DNA from: Salipiger pentaromativorans
GTDB taxonomy: Bacteria > Pseudomonadota > Alphaproteobacteria > Rhodobacterales > Rhodobacteraceae
NCBI RefSeq assembly: GCF_024721115.1
Contig: NZ_JAMDHK010000013.1
Coordinates: 79,410-143,409, forward strand
Direction of reading: 5' to 3'
Length of the DNA: 64,000 nucleotides
Position numbers and translations under genes: made by a program. How positions within the stretch are numbered: the stretch's first letter is position 1; each line of letters opens with the position of its first letter. The notes beneath the pieces are model-generated. The model searched no databases, was not told the DNA's origin, and saw nothing but the letters and a program-made list of their open reading frames with translations. Positions 1 through 8,985 of this stretch are shown one piece after another.

Positions 1-764
1 TCGGCCACCGACTCGATGCTGTCGTCGCGGGCGGCGTGATCGTCGTCGCCGTCGTCGTCCTCATCCTCGTCGGAGGAGTCGTCCTCGCTTTCGGTTTCGT
101 CCGAAGCCTCGGCCTCCTCTGCCGCCGCTGCGGGCTCAGCCCCGGCGGGCGGGGTCTCTTCGGAGGGCGCGGCCTCATCGGCGCTGCCCGCCTCTTCGGC
201 CGGAACGGCGCTGTCCTCGGCGGGTTCCTCGACCGGCGTTTCCTCGACCAGCTCCATCGGCGAGAGACCCTCGGCAGTATCGTCGCCGGTTTCCTCGTCG
301 GCCAGGTCGATGGTCTCCATCCCCTGGATCTCGGAGACTTCCGCCGTGGCCGTCTTGTCGTCGGTCTTGGTCTTTTCCGCCTTGGAGCGCGAGCGCGACC
401 GCGAGCGGCGCGACCGCGAGGAGCGCGAGCGGGATTTCTCCTTATCGCCCTCGTCCTCTTCCTCGGCCTCCGCGGCAAGCGCGGCCTCTTCCTCCATCAG
501 CGCCTGACGGTCGGCGACGGGGATCTGGTAATAATCGGGATGGATTTCCGAGAAGGCGAGGAAGCCGTGGCGGTTTCCGCCGTAATCCACAAAGGCCGCC
601 TGGAGCGAAGGCTCCACCCGCGTCACCTTGGCGAGATAGATGTTCCCCGCTAGCTGACGCTTGTTCTCCGATTCGAAGTCGAATTCCTCGACCTTGTTTC
701 CGTCGACCACCACAACGCGGGTTTCCTCCGCGTGGGTGGCGTCGATGAGCATTTTCTTTGCCAT
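1..764 (-). CDS. rne: Ribonuclease E, N-terminal part (cut by window edge)
   Basis: RNase E is the endonuclease that starts mRNA decay and processes rRNA and tRNA; in this family the N-terminal half is catalytic. Only the first 254 codons are present and the gene runs off the left edge. The start MAKKMLIDATHAEETRVVVV and the S1-type stretch around residues 38-80 (NIYLAKVTRVEPSLQAAFVD, YGGNRHGFL) are typical of the family. After about residue 90 comes a long insertion in the S1 domain: an Arg/Ser alternating stretch at about 111-127, then a very acidic region from about 140 to 247. The ATG at 764 is the first in-frame start before the conserved sequence. A long leader lies upstream. Confidence 0.93.
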   Translation of the reverse strand, partial: MAKKMLIDATHAEETRVVVVDGNKVEEFDFESENKRQLAGNIYLAKVTRVEPSLQAAFVDYGGNRHGFLAFSEIHPDYYQIPVADRQALMEEEAALAAEAEEEDEGDKEKSRSRSSRSRRSRSRSRSKAEKTKTDDKTATAEVSEIQGMETIDLADEETGDDTAEGLSPMELVEETPVEEPAEDSAVPAEEAGSADEAAPSEETPPAGAEPAAAAEEAEASDETESEDDSSDEDEDDDGDDDHAARDDSIESVA

Positions 765-855
765 GTTGTCCGTCTGCACGGCGCAAGCGCCCCAGCTCCT
801 CCGGGAGGGGGACGAAGAGGTGTTGCGGCGTGGCTTGTCTGGGCGAGTTGCGGCG

Positions 856-898
856 TGCAGGCACGGGAAGACAATCTGTCTTCACCCGGGTGCCTGCA
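856..898 (-). promoter_or_regulatory. Hairpin in the rne 5' leader
   Basis: TGCAGGCAC (856-864) pairs with GTGCCTGCA (890-898). Inside that, AAGACA (868-873) pairs with TGTCTT (877-882) around a 3-base loop, with an asymmetric internal loop between the two stems. It lies about 90 bases before the rne start. In E. coli, structured elements in the rne leader mediate feedback by RNase E; a similar role here is inference. Confidence 0.5.
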
Positions 899-1104
899 TT
901 GCGTCGCACGCTTCATCGCGTTTCTTCTCCGACGCATGTCCGGGCATCGCCCGGCTGCGCCTGTTTACGGCCCGTCGCCTGTCAGGCGATCCGAGCGGTC
1001 TTCGGGTGGCCTTGCGGCCCGATCGGCCTGCTCCGGGTCCTCGGTGGGATCGCGCCGGCGCAGCGAAACTCTGGTGGTCTCGTATGTGCAGAGACCTGTC
1101 CGCC

Positions 1105-1134
1105 AGCATAAGGGACGGGGTGTGGAAAAGACAA
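1105..1134 (-). promoter_or_regulatory. Possible sigma-70 promoter of rne
   Basis: On the minus strand TTGTCT (1129-1134) and TATGCT (1105-1110) are separated by 18 bases. They would give a leader of roughly 330 nt, in keeping with long rne leaders known elsewhere. The match is to consensus only. Confidence 0.35.
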
Positions 1135-1301
1135 TATGGAATATGACGGGGCGGTAAAGAACGACGGGGAGCCGGGGCCGGGTCATGCATACGACCCGGC
1201 AGAGGGGGCGCCGGGTGCCGTCGAACCGCCCGCGGATGGCGAGCGCTCGGACCTTGGGTTCAAGCCAAGGCGACCGCTGCTGCACACGGCACGCATGTCA
1301 G

Positions 1302-2591
1302 CTATTCGGCTCCGGCGGCCAGGCGCTTGGCCAGCGCCAAATTCAATGCCATCGCCATCAGCAGAAAGACCGCGCCAAGACTCCACGCAACGGATGTGGA
1401 GTATATCTCGGCGACGGCACCGGCCATGACCAACCCAATTGCAGCCCCCAATTGTTGTATGAGGGATCGCAGCGACAGCATGGTCGACCTCTGACGATCT
1501 TCAACACAGCGATGCAGGATGCTGCTTGCGGGGGTCTCGCTTGCTCCGAGCGTGATGGAATATGCAAGAAAGACGACAATAAATCCCAAAAGGCTCCCCT
1601 GCATTGCCAGTGCGACCTGAACCACCCCAAGACCTGCAAAAATTGCCGCAAGCGTCACTGCGTGGCGGCGCCGGAAGACCCGGCTGATATGGGGGGACAG
1701 CGATGCGCCAAAGGCGATTGAGAAAAAGTAGCCCGCGGTCAAGGCTCCGATCGCGGTGTTGGCATAGCCGTCGTCCAACATGGGCTTTGCGTATGTCGGC
1801 CAGATGACCTCGACCGGGTTTGTCGCCATCAGAAACAGCGCGAGCGCCGCCAGAAGCGTGGATAATGTCGGGTGTTTCAGCGCAAGAAGACCGGCCTCGG
1901 CAATCACCGAGGGAACGCTGGCGAACCCTTGTCTTAGGGTCGTCAGTTTGAGCGGGCGCGGCTTTTCGGCGATGGCGAGCATGGTGTAAACCAATACGCC
2001 GACCATCGCGGCGAAACTTGCCGCGTAGGAAACATCGTAGACGCTGATCCCATACGCCAAGCCTGTTGCGCCAATTGCGTCTGGCAGGAGCCCTCCCAAA
2101 ATGGCGCCAATGGCAAGGCCCATTGCATTGGCCCATTGCGCCTTTGCCAGAGCGGGTTGGACATCCACATTTGGCGCGGCGGCTTTGAACGTTTCGACGA
2201 ACCATGCATCGAGTGTGCCTGAGCGAAGGGAACGTCCGAACCCGATGAACGCAAACGAAAGGGCCAGGACACGAAAGTCGCTCGATGAAAGGAAAAGCGC
2301 CAACGAGATCAGACTGGCGATGACCGCTGCAAGAAAAACCGGCTTGCGACCAATGCTGTCGGCCAGGCCGCCGAACGGAAGTTCCATCGCCATGGCGGTA
2401 AGGGAATAGACCCCGAACAGAAGCGAGATCTGAAACAGGTCCATGCCGCGATCCGCCAGCGCGAGCGCGACGACAGCGACCGTCAGCCCCATGGCAAACC
2501 GGTCGAGAAACTGGTGTATTTGAAACACCCGAATGTGCCGTCGCGCTGTGTCCGTCAGAGCCTTGAACGAGAACTCGATTTCCGTTGCCAT
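1302..2591 (-). CDS. MFS transporter
   Basis: 429-residue integral membrane protein of the major facilitator superfamily. Hydrophobic segments spread along the whole length fit 12 membrane spans, and the MFS loop after the second span reads GGLADSIGRKPVFLAA (about residues 74-89). The substrate cannot be read from the sequence. It is a single gene with no close partner, between rne and an unrelated dehydrogenase. Its base composition is visibly more A/T-rich than neighbouring genes, with codons such as AAA, AAT and CAA that are rare nearby. That suggests recent acquisition. The start MATEIEFSFKAL is the first ATG of the frame. Confidence 0.85.
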   Translation of the reverse strand: MATEIEFSFKALTDTARRHIRVFQIHQFLDRFAMGLTVAVVALALADRGMDLFQISLLFGVYSLTAMAMELPFGGLADSIGRKPVFLAAVIASLISLALFLSSSDFRVLALSFAFIGFGRSLRSGTLDAWFVETFKAAAPNVDVQPALAKAQWANAMGLAIGAILGGLLPDAIGATGLAYGISVYDVSYAASFAAMVGVLVYTMLAIAEKPRPLKLTTLRQGFASVPSVIAEAGLLALKHPTLSTLLAALALFLMATNPVEVIWPTYAKPMLDDGYANTAIGALTAGYFFSIAFGASLSPHISRVFRRRHAVTLAAIFAGLGVVQVALAMQGSLLGFIVVFLAYSITLGASETPASSILHRCVEDRQRSTMLSLRSLIQQLGAAIGLVMAGAVAEIYSTSVAWSLGAVFLLMAMALNLALAKRLAAGAE

Positions 2592-2815
2592 GGCCGAAGC
2601 ATCTGCCTTTTCACACCTGTTCGCAACGGCTTGCCGGCAGGAAGGGGACTTAGCGCTGCGTGGACTCAGTCAATCCCGCGACCGCAGCGAATGGCAGGTT
2701 TGTCCCGAATTGCGCCCCTTACGCATCTTGCCGGAGCACACCCCTTATGAAACGCCACGCTACGGACTCTCCTGAGTGACCCGCGAGAGCCGGGCCAACG
2801 CCCGGCCCCGTCAGC

Positions 2816-3688
2816 TCAGTCGAACGCCTTCAGCCGCCTGATCAGGCTCGACGTGTCCCAACGCCCGCCGCCCATGGCCTGCACGTCCTTATAGAACTGA
2901 TCGACCAGCGCGGTGACCGGCAGCGCCGCGCCGGTTTCCTCGGCCGTCGCGAGGCAGATGGCGAGATCCTTGCGCATCCAATCCACCGCAAACCCGTGCT
3001 CGAACTTGCCGTCCAGCATCGTCTCGTAGCGGTTCACCATCTGCCAGGAGCCCGCAGCACCGCCACCGATCACCTCGACCACCGCGCGCCCGTCGATGCC
3101 CGCCTTCTCGGCAAAGGCCAGCCCTTCGGACAGCCCCTGCACCAGACCCGCGATGCAGATCTGGTTGACCATCTTGCATTTCTGCCCGGCGCCGCTGTCG
3201 CCGATGCGCTTGCAGAGCTTGGCATAGGCGCCGATCACCGGCTCGGCCATGTCATAGTCGGGCGCATCGCCGCCGCACATCACCACAAGCTGGCCGTTCT
3301 CGGCCCCCGCCTGCCCGCCCGAGACCGGCGCATCGACAAAGCCGAAGCCGTTTTCCTTGGCGACTGCATATAATTCCACCGTCACCATCGAACTGACAGT
3401 GGTGTGATCGACAAAGATCGCGCCCTCGGACATGCCGGCGAAGGCGCCGTCCTCACCCAGACAGACGCTGCGCAGATCGTCGTCATTGCCGACACAGGCC
3501 ATGATGAATTCCGCGCCTTCGGCGGCTTCACGCGGTGTCGGCGCCATCTTGCCGCCATGCTCGGCCACCCAGGCCTCGGCCTTGGCTGCGGTGCGGTTGT
3601 AGACCGTCACCTCGTGACCGGCGGAAACCATATGCCCCGCCATCGGATAGCCCATCACCCCGAGCCCCAGAAACGCGCATTTCGCCAT
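2816..3688 (-). CDS. NAD(P)-dependent beta-hydroxyacid dehydrogenase (3-hydroxyisobutyrate dehydrogenase family)
   Basis: 290-residue soluble oxidoreductase. The N-terminal Rossmann motif GLGVMGYPMAGHM (residues 8-20) binds NAD(P). DAPVSGGQAGAENGQL (about 119-134) is the family substrate-binding signature. The region GAGQKCKMVNQ carries the Lys and Asn expected at the active site. Length matches the family (about 290-300). Relatives act on 3-hydroxyisobutyrate, tartronate semialdehyde or glyoxylate/succinic semialdehyde, and the choice cannot be made here. It stands alone on the minus strand, facing away from the acylase gene. Confidence 0.85.
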   Translation of the reverse strand: MAKCAFLGLGVMGYPMAGHMVSAGHEVTVYNRTAAKAEAWVAEHGGKMAPTPREAAEGAEFIMACVGNDDDLRSVCLGEDGAFAGMSEGAIFVDHTTVSSMVTVELYAVAKENGFGFVDAPVSGGQAGAENGQLVVMCGGDAPDYDMAEPVIGAYAKLCKRIGDSGAGQKCKMVNQICIAGLVQGLSEGLAFAEKAGIDGRAVVEVIGGGAAGSWQMVNRYETMLDGKFEHGFAVDWMRKDLAICLATAEETGAALPVTALVDQFYKDVQAMGGGRWDTSSLIRRLKAFD

Positions 3689-3806
3689 GGTTCAACCTCC
3701 CGTTATCGCTGACGTCAGAAGACTTGTCGCCCCTTGCCCGCCCCTTGGCAAGGGGACGGCGGCACGCTAAGCCCCCGAAAGACCGGACAACGCGGAGCAT
3801 TCCTGC

Positions 3807-6278
3807 ATGGCGACACTCTTTCGATGGCTTCTCAGGCTCGCCTCGGCGGCGATCTTTCTGACCGTCATCGTGGTGGCGCTGGTCTATTACCTGGCCTCGC
3901 GCTCGCTGCCAGACTACGACAAGGAGCTGGCCGTCGCCGGCACCGACGCCGAGATCGAGATCGTGCGCGACAACGCCGCCGTGCCGCATATCTTCGCCCA
4001 GACCGACGCGGATGCCTATTTCGGCCTGGGCTATGCCCATGCCCAGGACCGGCTGTGGCAGATGGTGCTGATGCGGCGCAGCGTGCAGGGACGGCTGTCC
4101 GAGCTGTTCGGGCGGCGCACGCTCGACACCGATATCCTGATGCGGCGGCTGGATCTCTACCCGCTGGCGGTGCGCTCGGTGCTGGCGCAGGACGCCGAGA
4201 CGATGGCGGCCCTGCGCGCCTATGCCGCCGGGGTCAACGCGCGGATCGCCGAGATCAATGCCGAAAGCCTCGGCCGGGGGGCACCGGAGTTCTTCGTCTT
4301 CAACGCCCCCATCGCGCCCTGGCAGCCGGCGGATTCCATCGCGCTGATCAAGCTGATGTCGCTGCAGCTCTCGGGCCAGTTCCGCGACGAGATCCTGCGC
4401 GCCCGCACCTCGCTGCTGCTGCCCGATCCGGACCGGCTGGCCGACATCCTGCCCGATGCGCCGGGCAGCGGCATTGCCGCCCTGCCCGATTACGCCAGCC
4501 TGTTCCCCGGCAAGACCCTGCCGCGCTACGCCGAAACCGCCGGCCCCCGCCCTACCGCGCTGCTACCGCTGGTGCCCGAGCGCGGCATGGCCGGCGCCTC
4601 CAACGCCTGGGCGGCGGCGCCCGCGCGCTCCGCCGGCGGCGGCACGTTGCTGGCCAACGACCCGCATCTGGGCTTTACCGCGCCCTCCACCTGGTATCTG
4701 GCGCGGTTGCAGCTCTCCTCCGGCGGGGTGATCGGCGGCACGATCCCCGGCATCCCGGCGATCATGCTGGGCCGCTCGCAGCGCCTCGCCTGGGGGATCA
4801 CCTCGTCCTATCTCGACGATCAGGATCTCTTCATCGAAGAGCTGAACCCCGAAAACCCCGAGCAATACCGCACCCCCGACGGCTGGAAACGCTTCGAGAC
4901 GCGCCGCTCGATCGTCGAGATCAAGGACGAGCAACCGGTCACCGTCACGCTGCGCTGGACCGAGAACGGCCCGGTCCTGCCCCGAAGCCGCTTCGATCTC
5001 GAGGCGATCACCCCGCCCGGCCATGTGGTGGCGATGAGCTGGACCGCGTTGTCCGATGCCGATACCTCGATCGGCGGGGCGCTGCGGCTGATGACCGCCG
5101 GCAGCGTCGAAGAGGCGCTGGCCGCCGCGCCGCTTTATGTGGCCCCCTCGCAGATGCTGACGGTGATCGACCGCGACCATGTCGCGCTGAAGCTGGTGGG
5201 GGCGATGCCCCGCCGCGACGCGCGGCACCAGAGCCAGGGCCGCCTGCCCGCGCCCGGCTGGATCGCCGAGAACCGCTGGCAGGGCATGCTGCCCGACGCC
5301 TCGAACCCGGTCTGGGTGGATCCGGCGGGGGGCATCGTCGGCAACACCAACAACAAGATCATCGACCGCCCCTTCCCGCTGCATGTGAGCTACGACTGGG
5401 GCGACAGCCAGCGGATCATGCGCTGGACCCAGCTCATGCAGGGCCGGCAGGTGCACACGCGCGACAGCTTTATCGAGGCACAGCTCGACACCGTCTCGCC
5501 CGCCGCGCGCACGCTCTTGCCGCTGATCGGGCGCGATCTGTGGTACACTGGCGAGGCCGCCCCCGCCGGCACGCCCGAGCGTCAGCGCCAGCGCGCGCTG
5601 GATCTTCTGGCCAACTGGAACGGCGAGATGAACGAACATCTGCCCGAACCGCTGATCTATGCCGCCTGGCTGCGCGCATTGCAGGATCGGCTGATCCGCG
5701 ACGAGCTGGGCCCGCTGGCGGATGCCTATGACCATGTGGAGCCGCTCTTCATCGAACGGGTCTACCGCAACGTCGACGGCGCCAGCGTCTGGTGCGACGT
5801 GATCCGCTCGGTCGCGGTGGAAAGCTGCACCGACATCGCCCGGCTGGCGCTGGACGACGCGCTAGTCTGGATCGGCGAGACCTATGGCACCGCGCTGGAA
5901 AGCCTGCGCTGGGGCGATGCGCATCAGGCGCTGCACAAACATACGGTGCTGGGCGACATCCCGGTGCTGCGCTATTTCGTGAACATCCGGCAAAGCACCT
6001 CGGGCGGCGATTTCACCCTCGAACGCGGGCGGACCTCGGGGCAGGATCCCGAGCCCTTCCTCAGCGTGCATGGCGCCACCTATCGCGGCGTCTACGATTT
6101 CGCAGATCCCGACAGTTCGGTGTTCATCAGCTCAACCGGGCAGTCGGGGCATTTCCTGTCGCGCCATTACGACGATCTGGGCACGCTCTGGCGGCGCGGG
6201 GAATATATCCCGATGTCGCTGGACGAGGATCTGGCCCGGGCCGCCTCGATCGGGGTGACCCGTCTGGTGAGGCCGTGA
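3807..6278 (+). CDS. Penicillin acylase family N-terminal nucleophile hydrolase
   Basis: 823-residue amide hydrolase of the penicillin G acylase / acyl-homoserine-lactone acylase family. It starts with a hydrophobic segment (about 8-30) for export or anchoring. The family alpha-subunit motif GLGYAHAQDRLWQM follows at about 73-86. Ser265 in GASNAWA is the expected autocatalytic cleavage point and becomes the nucleophile of the beta subunit. GNTNNKI holds the oxyanion Asn. These proteins mature in the periplasm. The actual substrate (beta-lactam, acyl-homoserine lactone, acyl-peptide) is not determinable. The next gene overlaps by 4 bases, so the two are co-transcribed. Confidence 0.9.
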   Translation: MATLFRWLLRLASAAIFLTVIVVALVYYLASRSLPDYDKELAVAGTDAEIEIVRDNAAVPHIFAQTDADAYFGLGYAHAQDRLWQMVLMRRSVQGRLSELFGRRTLDTDILMRRLDLYPLAVRSVLAQDAETMAALRAYAAGVNARIAEINAESLGRGAPEFFVFNAPIAPWQPADSIALIKLMSLQLSGQFRDEILRARTSLLLPDPDRLADILPDAPGSGIAALPDYASLFPGKTLPRYAETAGPRPTALLPLVPERGMAGASNAWAAAPARSAGGGTLLANDPHLGFTAPSTWYLARLQLSSGGVIGGTIPGIPAIMLGRSQRLAWGITSSYLDDQDLFIEELNPENPEQYRTPDGWKRFETRRSIVEIKDEQPVTVTLRWTENGPVLPRSRFDLEAITPPGHVVAMSWTALSDADTSIGGALRLMTAGSVEEALAAAPLYVAPSQMLTVIDRDHVALKLVGAMPRRDARHQSQGRLPAPGWIAENRWQGMLPDASNPVWVDPAGGIVGNTNNKIIDRPFPLHVSYDWGDSQRIMRWTQLMQGRQVHTRDSFIEAQLDTVSPAARTLLPLIGRDLWYTGEAAPAGTPERQRQRALDLLANWNGEMNEHLPEPLIYAAWLRALQDRLIRDELGPLADAYDHVEPLFIERVYRNVDGASVWCDVIRSVAVESCTDIARLALDDALVWIGETYGTALESLRWGDAHQALHKHTVLGDIPVLRYFVNIRQSTSGGDFTLERGRTSGQDPEPFLSVHGATYRGVYDFADPDSSVFISSTGQSGHFLSRHYDDLGTLWRRGEYIPMSLDEDLARAASIGVTRLVRP

Positions 6279-7222
6279 CCGGCGCTGTGCCTGGAGAGGA
6301 CCATCTGGACAAGGCCACCGCGCGGGCCCGCGCCCGCGCCGCGCTGGAGACGCGGCACCCCGGCCAGAGCTTCGGTCTGGGCTGTCTGAAGAATGTCGAG
6401 ACACCGCTGCCCGCGCAGGTGTTCTGCGCTGCCACGCCCGATAGGCGACTCACGGTCAAGGTCTTTGCCCGCGATCTGGCCGAGAAGGCCCGCGCGCAGG
6501 CCGCGCGGCAGCGCGAGCTGGCCGCGGCGCTGCCCGGACAGGTCGCGGACTGGCTGTTCTTCGACGAGACGGCGCTGGTTCTGGGCATGTCCTATGTGGA
6601 CGGGCCCAGCCTGGCGGCGCTCTGGCCGCATCTGGATGCGGCCAGAGCCGGGCAACGGCTGGAAGAGGCCGGGCGCTGGCTCGCGGCCTTTCACGGGCTC
6701 ACCCGCGTCGCGCACCCGTTCCGGCCGAAGGGCCAGATCGCCTGGCTGAACCGGCTGCTGGAGCAGCACGCGGACGGACGGCGGCAGATCCCGCAGATCG
6801 CGCAGTTCCGCGGCGAGGTCGAAACGCTCGAGGCGATGTTCCGCGCGGTGCGGGGCAAACCCGCGCAGCGCGCCGTCACCCACCGCGATCTGCACCTGTC
6901 GAACCTCATGGTCACGGAGCGCGGTCTGGTCGGGCTCGATTTCGAGAACGACAAGCCGGACGAGCCCCTGCGCGATCTGGTGGTGCTGCTGATCGACGCG
7001 CTGGCCCGGCACGGCAAGGCTGCCGATCCCGTCCCGGCGGCAGAGGCGCTGCGGCGCGGCTATGGTCCGACCGGCACCGATCCGCAGGCGCTGCTGTTCC
7101 TGCAGCGGCTCTTCGCCCTCGGGGTCTGGGCGGCCACCCCGTCCGAGCCCTCGCTGCACCAGACCGCGCGCTATCTGGCCGCGCGCCGGATCGTCGAGGC
7201 CGCGACCCCGCTGTTTCGCTGA
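6275..7222 (+). CDS. Aminoglycoside phosphotransferase (APH)-type kinase
   Basis: 315-residue protein with the APH/choline kinase fold. The catalytic loop THRDLHLSNLMV, with Asp and Asn, and the metal-binding GLDFEND are both clear in the second half. The GTG at 6275 is chosen because GTGA overlaps the acylase stop, the usual translational coupling; in-frame sequence upstream is antisense-like and belongs to the acylase gene. The substrate is unknown. Antibiotic resistance should not be assumed, since many APH-fold proteins are small-molecule or sugar kinases. Coupling to an acylase hints at linked metabolism of an acylated amine (inference). Confidence 0.8.
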   Translation: MTGAVPGEDHLDKATARARARAALETRHPGQSFGLGCLKNVETPLPAQVFCAATPDRRLTVKVFARDLAEKARAQAARQRELAAALPGQVADWLFFDETALVLGMSYVDGPSLAALWPHLDAARAGQRLEEAGRWLAAFHGLTRVAHPFRPKGQIAWLNRLLEQHADGRRQIPQIAQFRGEVETLEAMFRAVRGKPAQRAVTHRDLHLSNLMVTERGLVGLDFENDKPDEPLRDLVVLLIDALARHGKAADPVPAAEALRRGYGPTGTDPQALLFLQRLFALGVWAATPSEPSLHQTARYLAARRIVEAATPLFR

Positions 7223-7261
7223 CCCGCGCCGGGCCCCTGCCCGTGCATCCCCACCCGCGCC

Positions 7262-7307
7262 GCAAATTCCTTTAAAGGAATTTGCAAGAATTTTCGAAAA
7301 TTCTTGC
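7262..7307. terminator. Two overlapping perfect palindromes between convergent genes
   Basis: 7262-7285 is a perfect 24-base palindrome (half-site GCAAATTCCTTT). 7284-7307 is a second perfect 24-base palindrome (half-site GCAAGAATTTTC) sharing two bases with the first. They are AT-rich in a GC-rich genome and sit between the kinase (+) and hflX (-) ends. A two-way terminator is the likely role. Confidence 0.6.
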
Positions 7308-7316
7308 CCGCCCCGC

Positions 7317-8591
7317 TCAGAGCGTTTCGAACTGGGCGCGGTCCTTCGCCGACCAGCGCAGCAGCAGGACAAAACCGTCCTCCTCCTGCCGCTCCTCCAG
7401 CACCAGCCCCTTGTCGAACAGCCAGGCCCGTTTGCGCCCGTCGCCGAACCCCAGACGCAGTTCCTCGTCCAGAGTGTCGCCCTGCAGCCGCTGGGTCACC
7501 GCTGCCAGAAACCCGTCCAGCCCGTCGCCGGTCAGCGCCGACACTGCAAAGACCTCCTCGTCCCGCGCGGCGCGCGCCAGCACCGCCGCCCGCGCCTCCG
7601 GGTCCAGCCGGTCGGTCTTGTTCCAGACCTCGATCTGCGGCACCGCCTCATCGACGCCAAGCGCCGCGAGGATCGCCGCCACATCCCCGGCCTGTTCCTC
7701 GGTGTTGGGATGCGAGATGTCGCGCACATGCACGATGATGTCGGCGGCCAGAACCTCTTCCAGCGTGGCGCGGAAGGCCGCAACCAGCTCGGTCGGCAGG
7801 TCCGAAATGAACCCCACCGTGTCCGACAGGATCACCTCGATCCCCGTGGGCAGCCGCACTGCCCGCATGGTCGGGTCCAGGGTCGCGAAAAGCATGTCCT
7901 TGGCCATCACCTCGGCACCGGTCAACCGGTTGAACAGCGTCGATTTTCCCGCGTTGGTATAGCCCACCAGCGCGACGATCGGATAGGGCACCTTGGCGCG
8001 CGCCTTGCGGTGCAGATCGCGGGTCTTGACCACCCTATCGAGCTGGCGGCGCAGCCGCACGAGCTGCTCGTCGATGGCGCGGCGGTCCGCCTCGATCTGG
8101 GTTTCGCCGGGCCCCCCGACAAAGCCCAGCCCCCCGCGCTGGCGTTCCAGGTGGGTCCAAGCCCGCACCAGCCGGGTGCGCTGATAGGAGAGCGCCGCCA
8201 TCTCGACCTGCAACACGCCTTCGCGGGTGGCCGCCCGGTCGGAGAAGATCTCGAGGATCAGCCCGGTCCGGTCGAGCAGCTTGACGCCCCACTCCTTCTC
8301 CAGATTGCGCTGCTGCACCGGCGAGACCGGCCCGTCGACCAGCACCAGCTCGGCCTCGGCAGCCCCGATCTGCGCCTTCAGCTCGGCGATCTTGCCCGAG
8401 CCGAAAAGCGTGCCAGGATGCGGATCGCGCAGCGGCACGACCGCGCTGCCCACGACCTCGAGATCGGGGAGCGCGGCGGCCAGGGCCACGGCCTCTTCAA
8501 GCGCCATCTCCGCATCGCGGCGGTCGCGGTCAGAGCGGATGTCGGGATGCAGGACCCAGGCGCGGGTCACATGCGCGGCGTGTTCCTTCAA
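7317..8591 (-). CDS. hflX: Ribosome-associated GTPase HflX
   Basis: 424-residue GTPase that in E. coli splits stalled or heat-damaged 70S ribosomes. The N-terminal HflX domain has the glycine-rich [15 protein letters not shown] stretch (about 157-171). The G domain has the P-loop GYTNAGKST (210-218), switch II DTVGFI and the NKTD base-recognition motif. The chosen start is TTG at 8591, which overlaps the hfq stop (ATTGA). No ATG lies near, and GTG codons follow within the first ten residues, so the exact start is uncertain. It is the last gene of the trkA-trkH-hfq-hflX string. Confidence 0.93.
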   Translation of the reverse strand: MKEHAAHVTRAWVLHPDIRSDRDRRDAEMALEEAVALAAALPDLEVVGSAVVPLRDPHPGTLFGSGKIAELKAQIGAAEAELVLVDGPVSPVQQRNLEKEWGVKLLDRTGLILEIFSDRAATREGVLQVEMAALSYQRTRLVRAWTHLERQRGGLGFVGGPGETQIEADRRAIDEQLVRLRRQLDRVVKTRDLHRKARAKVPYPIVALVGYTNAGKSTLFNRLTGAEVMAKDMLFATLDPTMRAVRLPTGIEVILSDTVGFISDLPTELVAAFRATLEEVLAADIIVHVRDISHPNTEEQAGDVAAILAALGVDEAVPQIEVWNKTDRLDPEARAAVLARAARDEEVFAVSALTGDGLDGFLAAVTQRLQGDTLDEELRLGFGDGRKRAWLFDKGLVLEERQEEDGFVLLLRWSAKDRAQFETL

Positions 8592-8827
8592 TCGTTGCCG
8601 TCGCCGTCATACAGGTTGATCGGCTGCGACGGCATGATCGTCGAAATCGCATGCTTGTAGACAAGCTGCGACTGCCCGTCGCGGCGCAGAAGCACGCAGA
8701 AATTGTCGAACCAGGTGATGACGCCCTGCAATTTGACGCCATTGATCAGGAATACCGTGACCGGAACCTTGGTTTTGCGGACATGGTTGAGAAATGCGTC
8801 CTGAAGGTTTTGTCTGTCCGAAGCCAT
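8588..8827 (-). CDS. hfq: RNA chaperone Hfq
   Basis: 79-residue Sm-like protein that forms a hexamer and brings small RNAs and mRNAs together. Sm1 covers [20 protein letters not shown] and Sm2 carries the conserved YKHAIST, which builds the poly-U binding pore. The short acidic tail YDGDGND is typical of alphaproteobacteria. The ATG at 8827 (MASDRQNLQ) is preferred to an upstream frame extension, because AAAGG lies about 8 bases ahead and family members start here. A small hairpin (CCGCC-GCAA-GGCGG, 8852-8865) lies in the leader. It is followed directly by hflX. Confidence 0.96.
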   Translation of the reverse strand: MASDRQNLQDAFLNHVRKTKVPVTVFLINGVKLQGVITWFDNFCVLLRRDGQSQLVYKHAISTIMPSQPINLYDGDGND

Positions 8828-8916
8828 TGATTTTGCCTTTATTCTTGCCCTCCGCCGCAAGGCGGCCTTCCCTCTTCCGGGCGAGTATGTATCGCGCGTG
8901 CGGGAACTTCCAGTGC

Positions 8917-8954
8917 AAAAATCCGGGCATTGCCCAAAAGCCGGGCGGGGCTTT
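8917..8954 (-). terminator. Tandem hairpins behind trkH
   Basis: Reading leftward past the trkH stop, AAAGCC/GGCTTT (8937-8954) is followed by GGGCA/TGCCC (8925-8935) and then by TTTTT (8917-8921). A further inverted repeat (TGCCTGC/GCAGGCA) lies at 8961-8977. Together they probably end the trkAH transcript before hfq. Confidence 0.55.
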
Positions 8955-8985
8955 GCTCATTGCCTGCCGGGCAGGCAGGTGCGGC

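Larger units (their letters stand above)
765..1301. other. Gene-free stretch: rne leader and MFS 3' flank
   Basis: No convincing gene was found in these 537 bases; open frames on both strands lack family features. The left part is the probable rne leader. Small inverted repeats occur at 976-988 (CGCC/GGCG), 1177-1200 (GCCGGGTC, 8-base loop, GACCCGGC) and 1252-1270 (CCTTGG/CCAAGG). The last two lie just past the MFS stop and could end its transcript, but no T-run follows them. Confidence 0.5.

Noticed and set aside
1250..1272. tRNA-like T-arm (CTTGG GTTCAAG CCAAG)
   Set aside because: Stem register is wrong for a T-arm and no acceptor, D or anticodon arms can be drawn around it.
6275..7222. 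Antibiotic-resistance role for the APH-type kinase
   Set aside because: The fold is shared by many metabolic kinases and nothing in the context indicates resistance.
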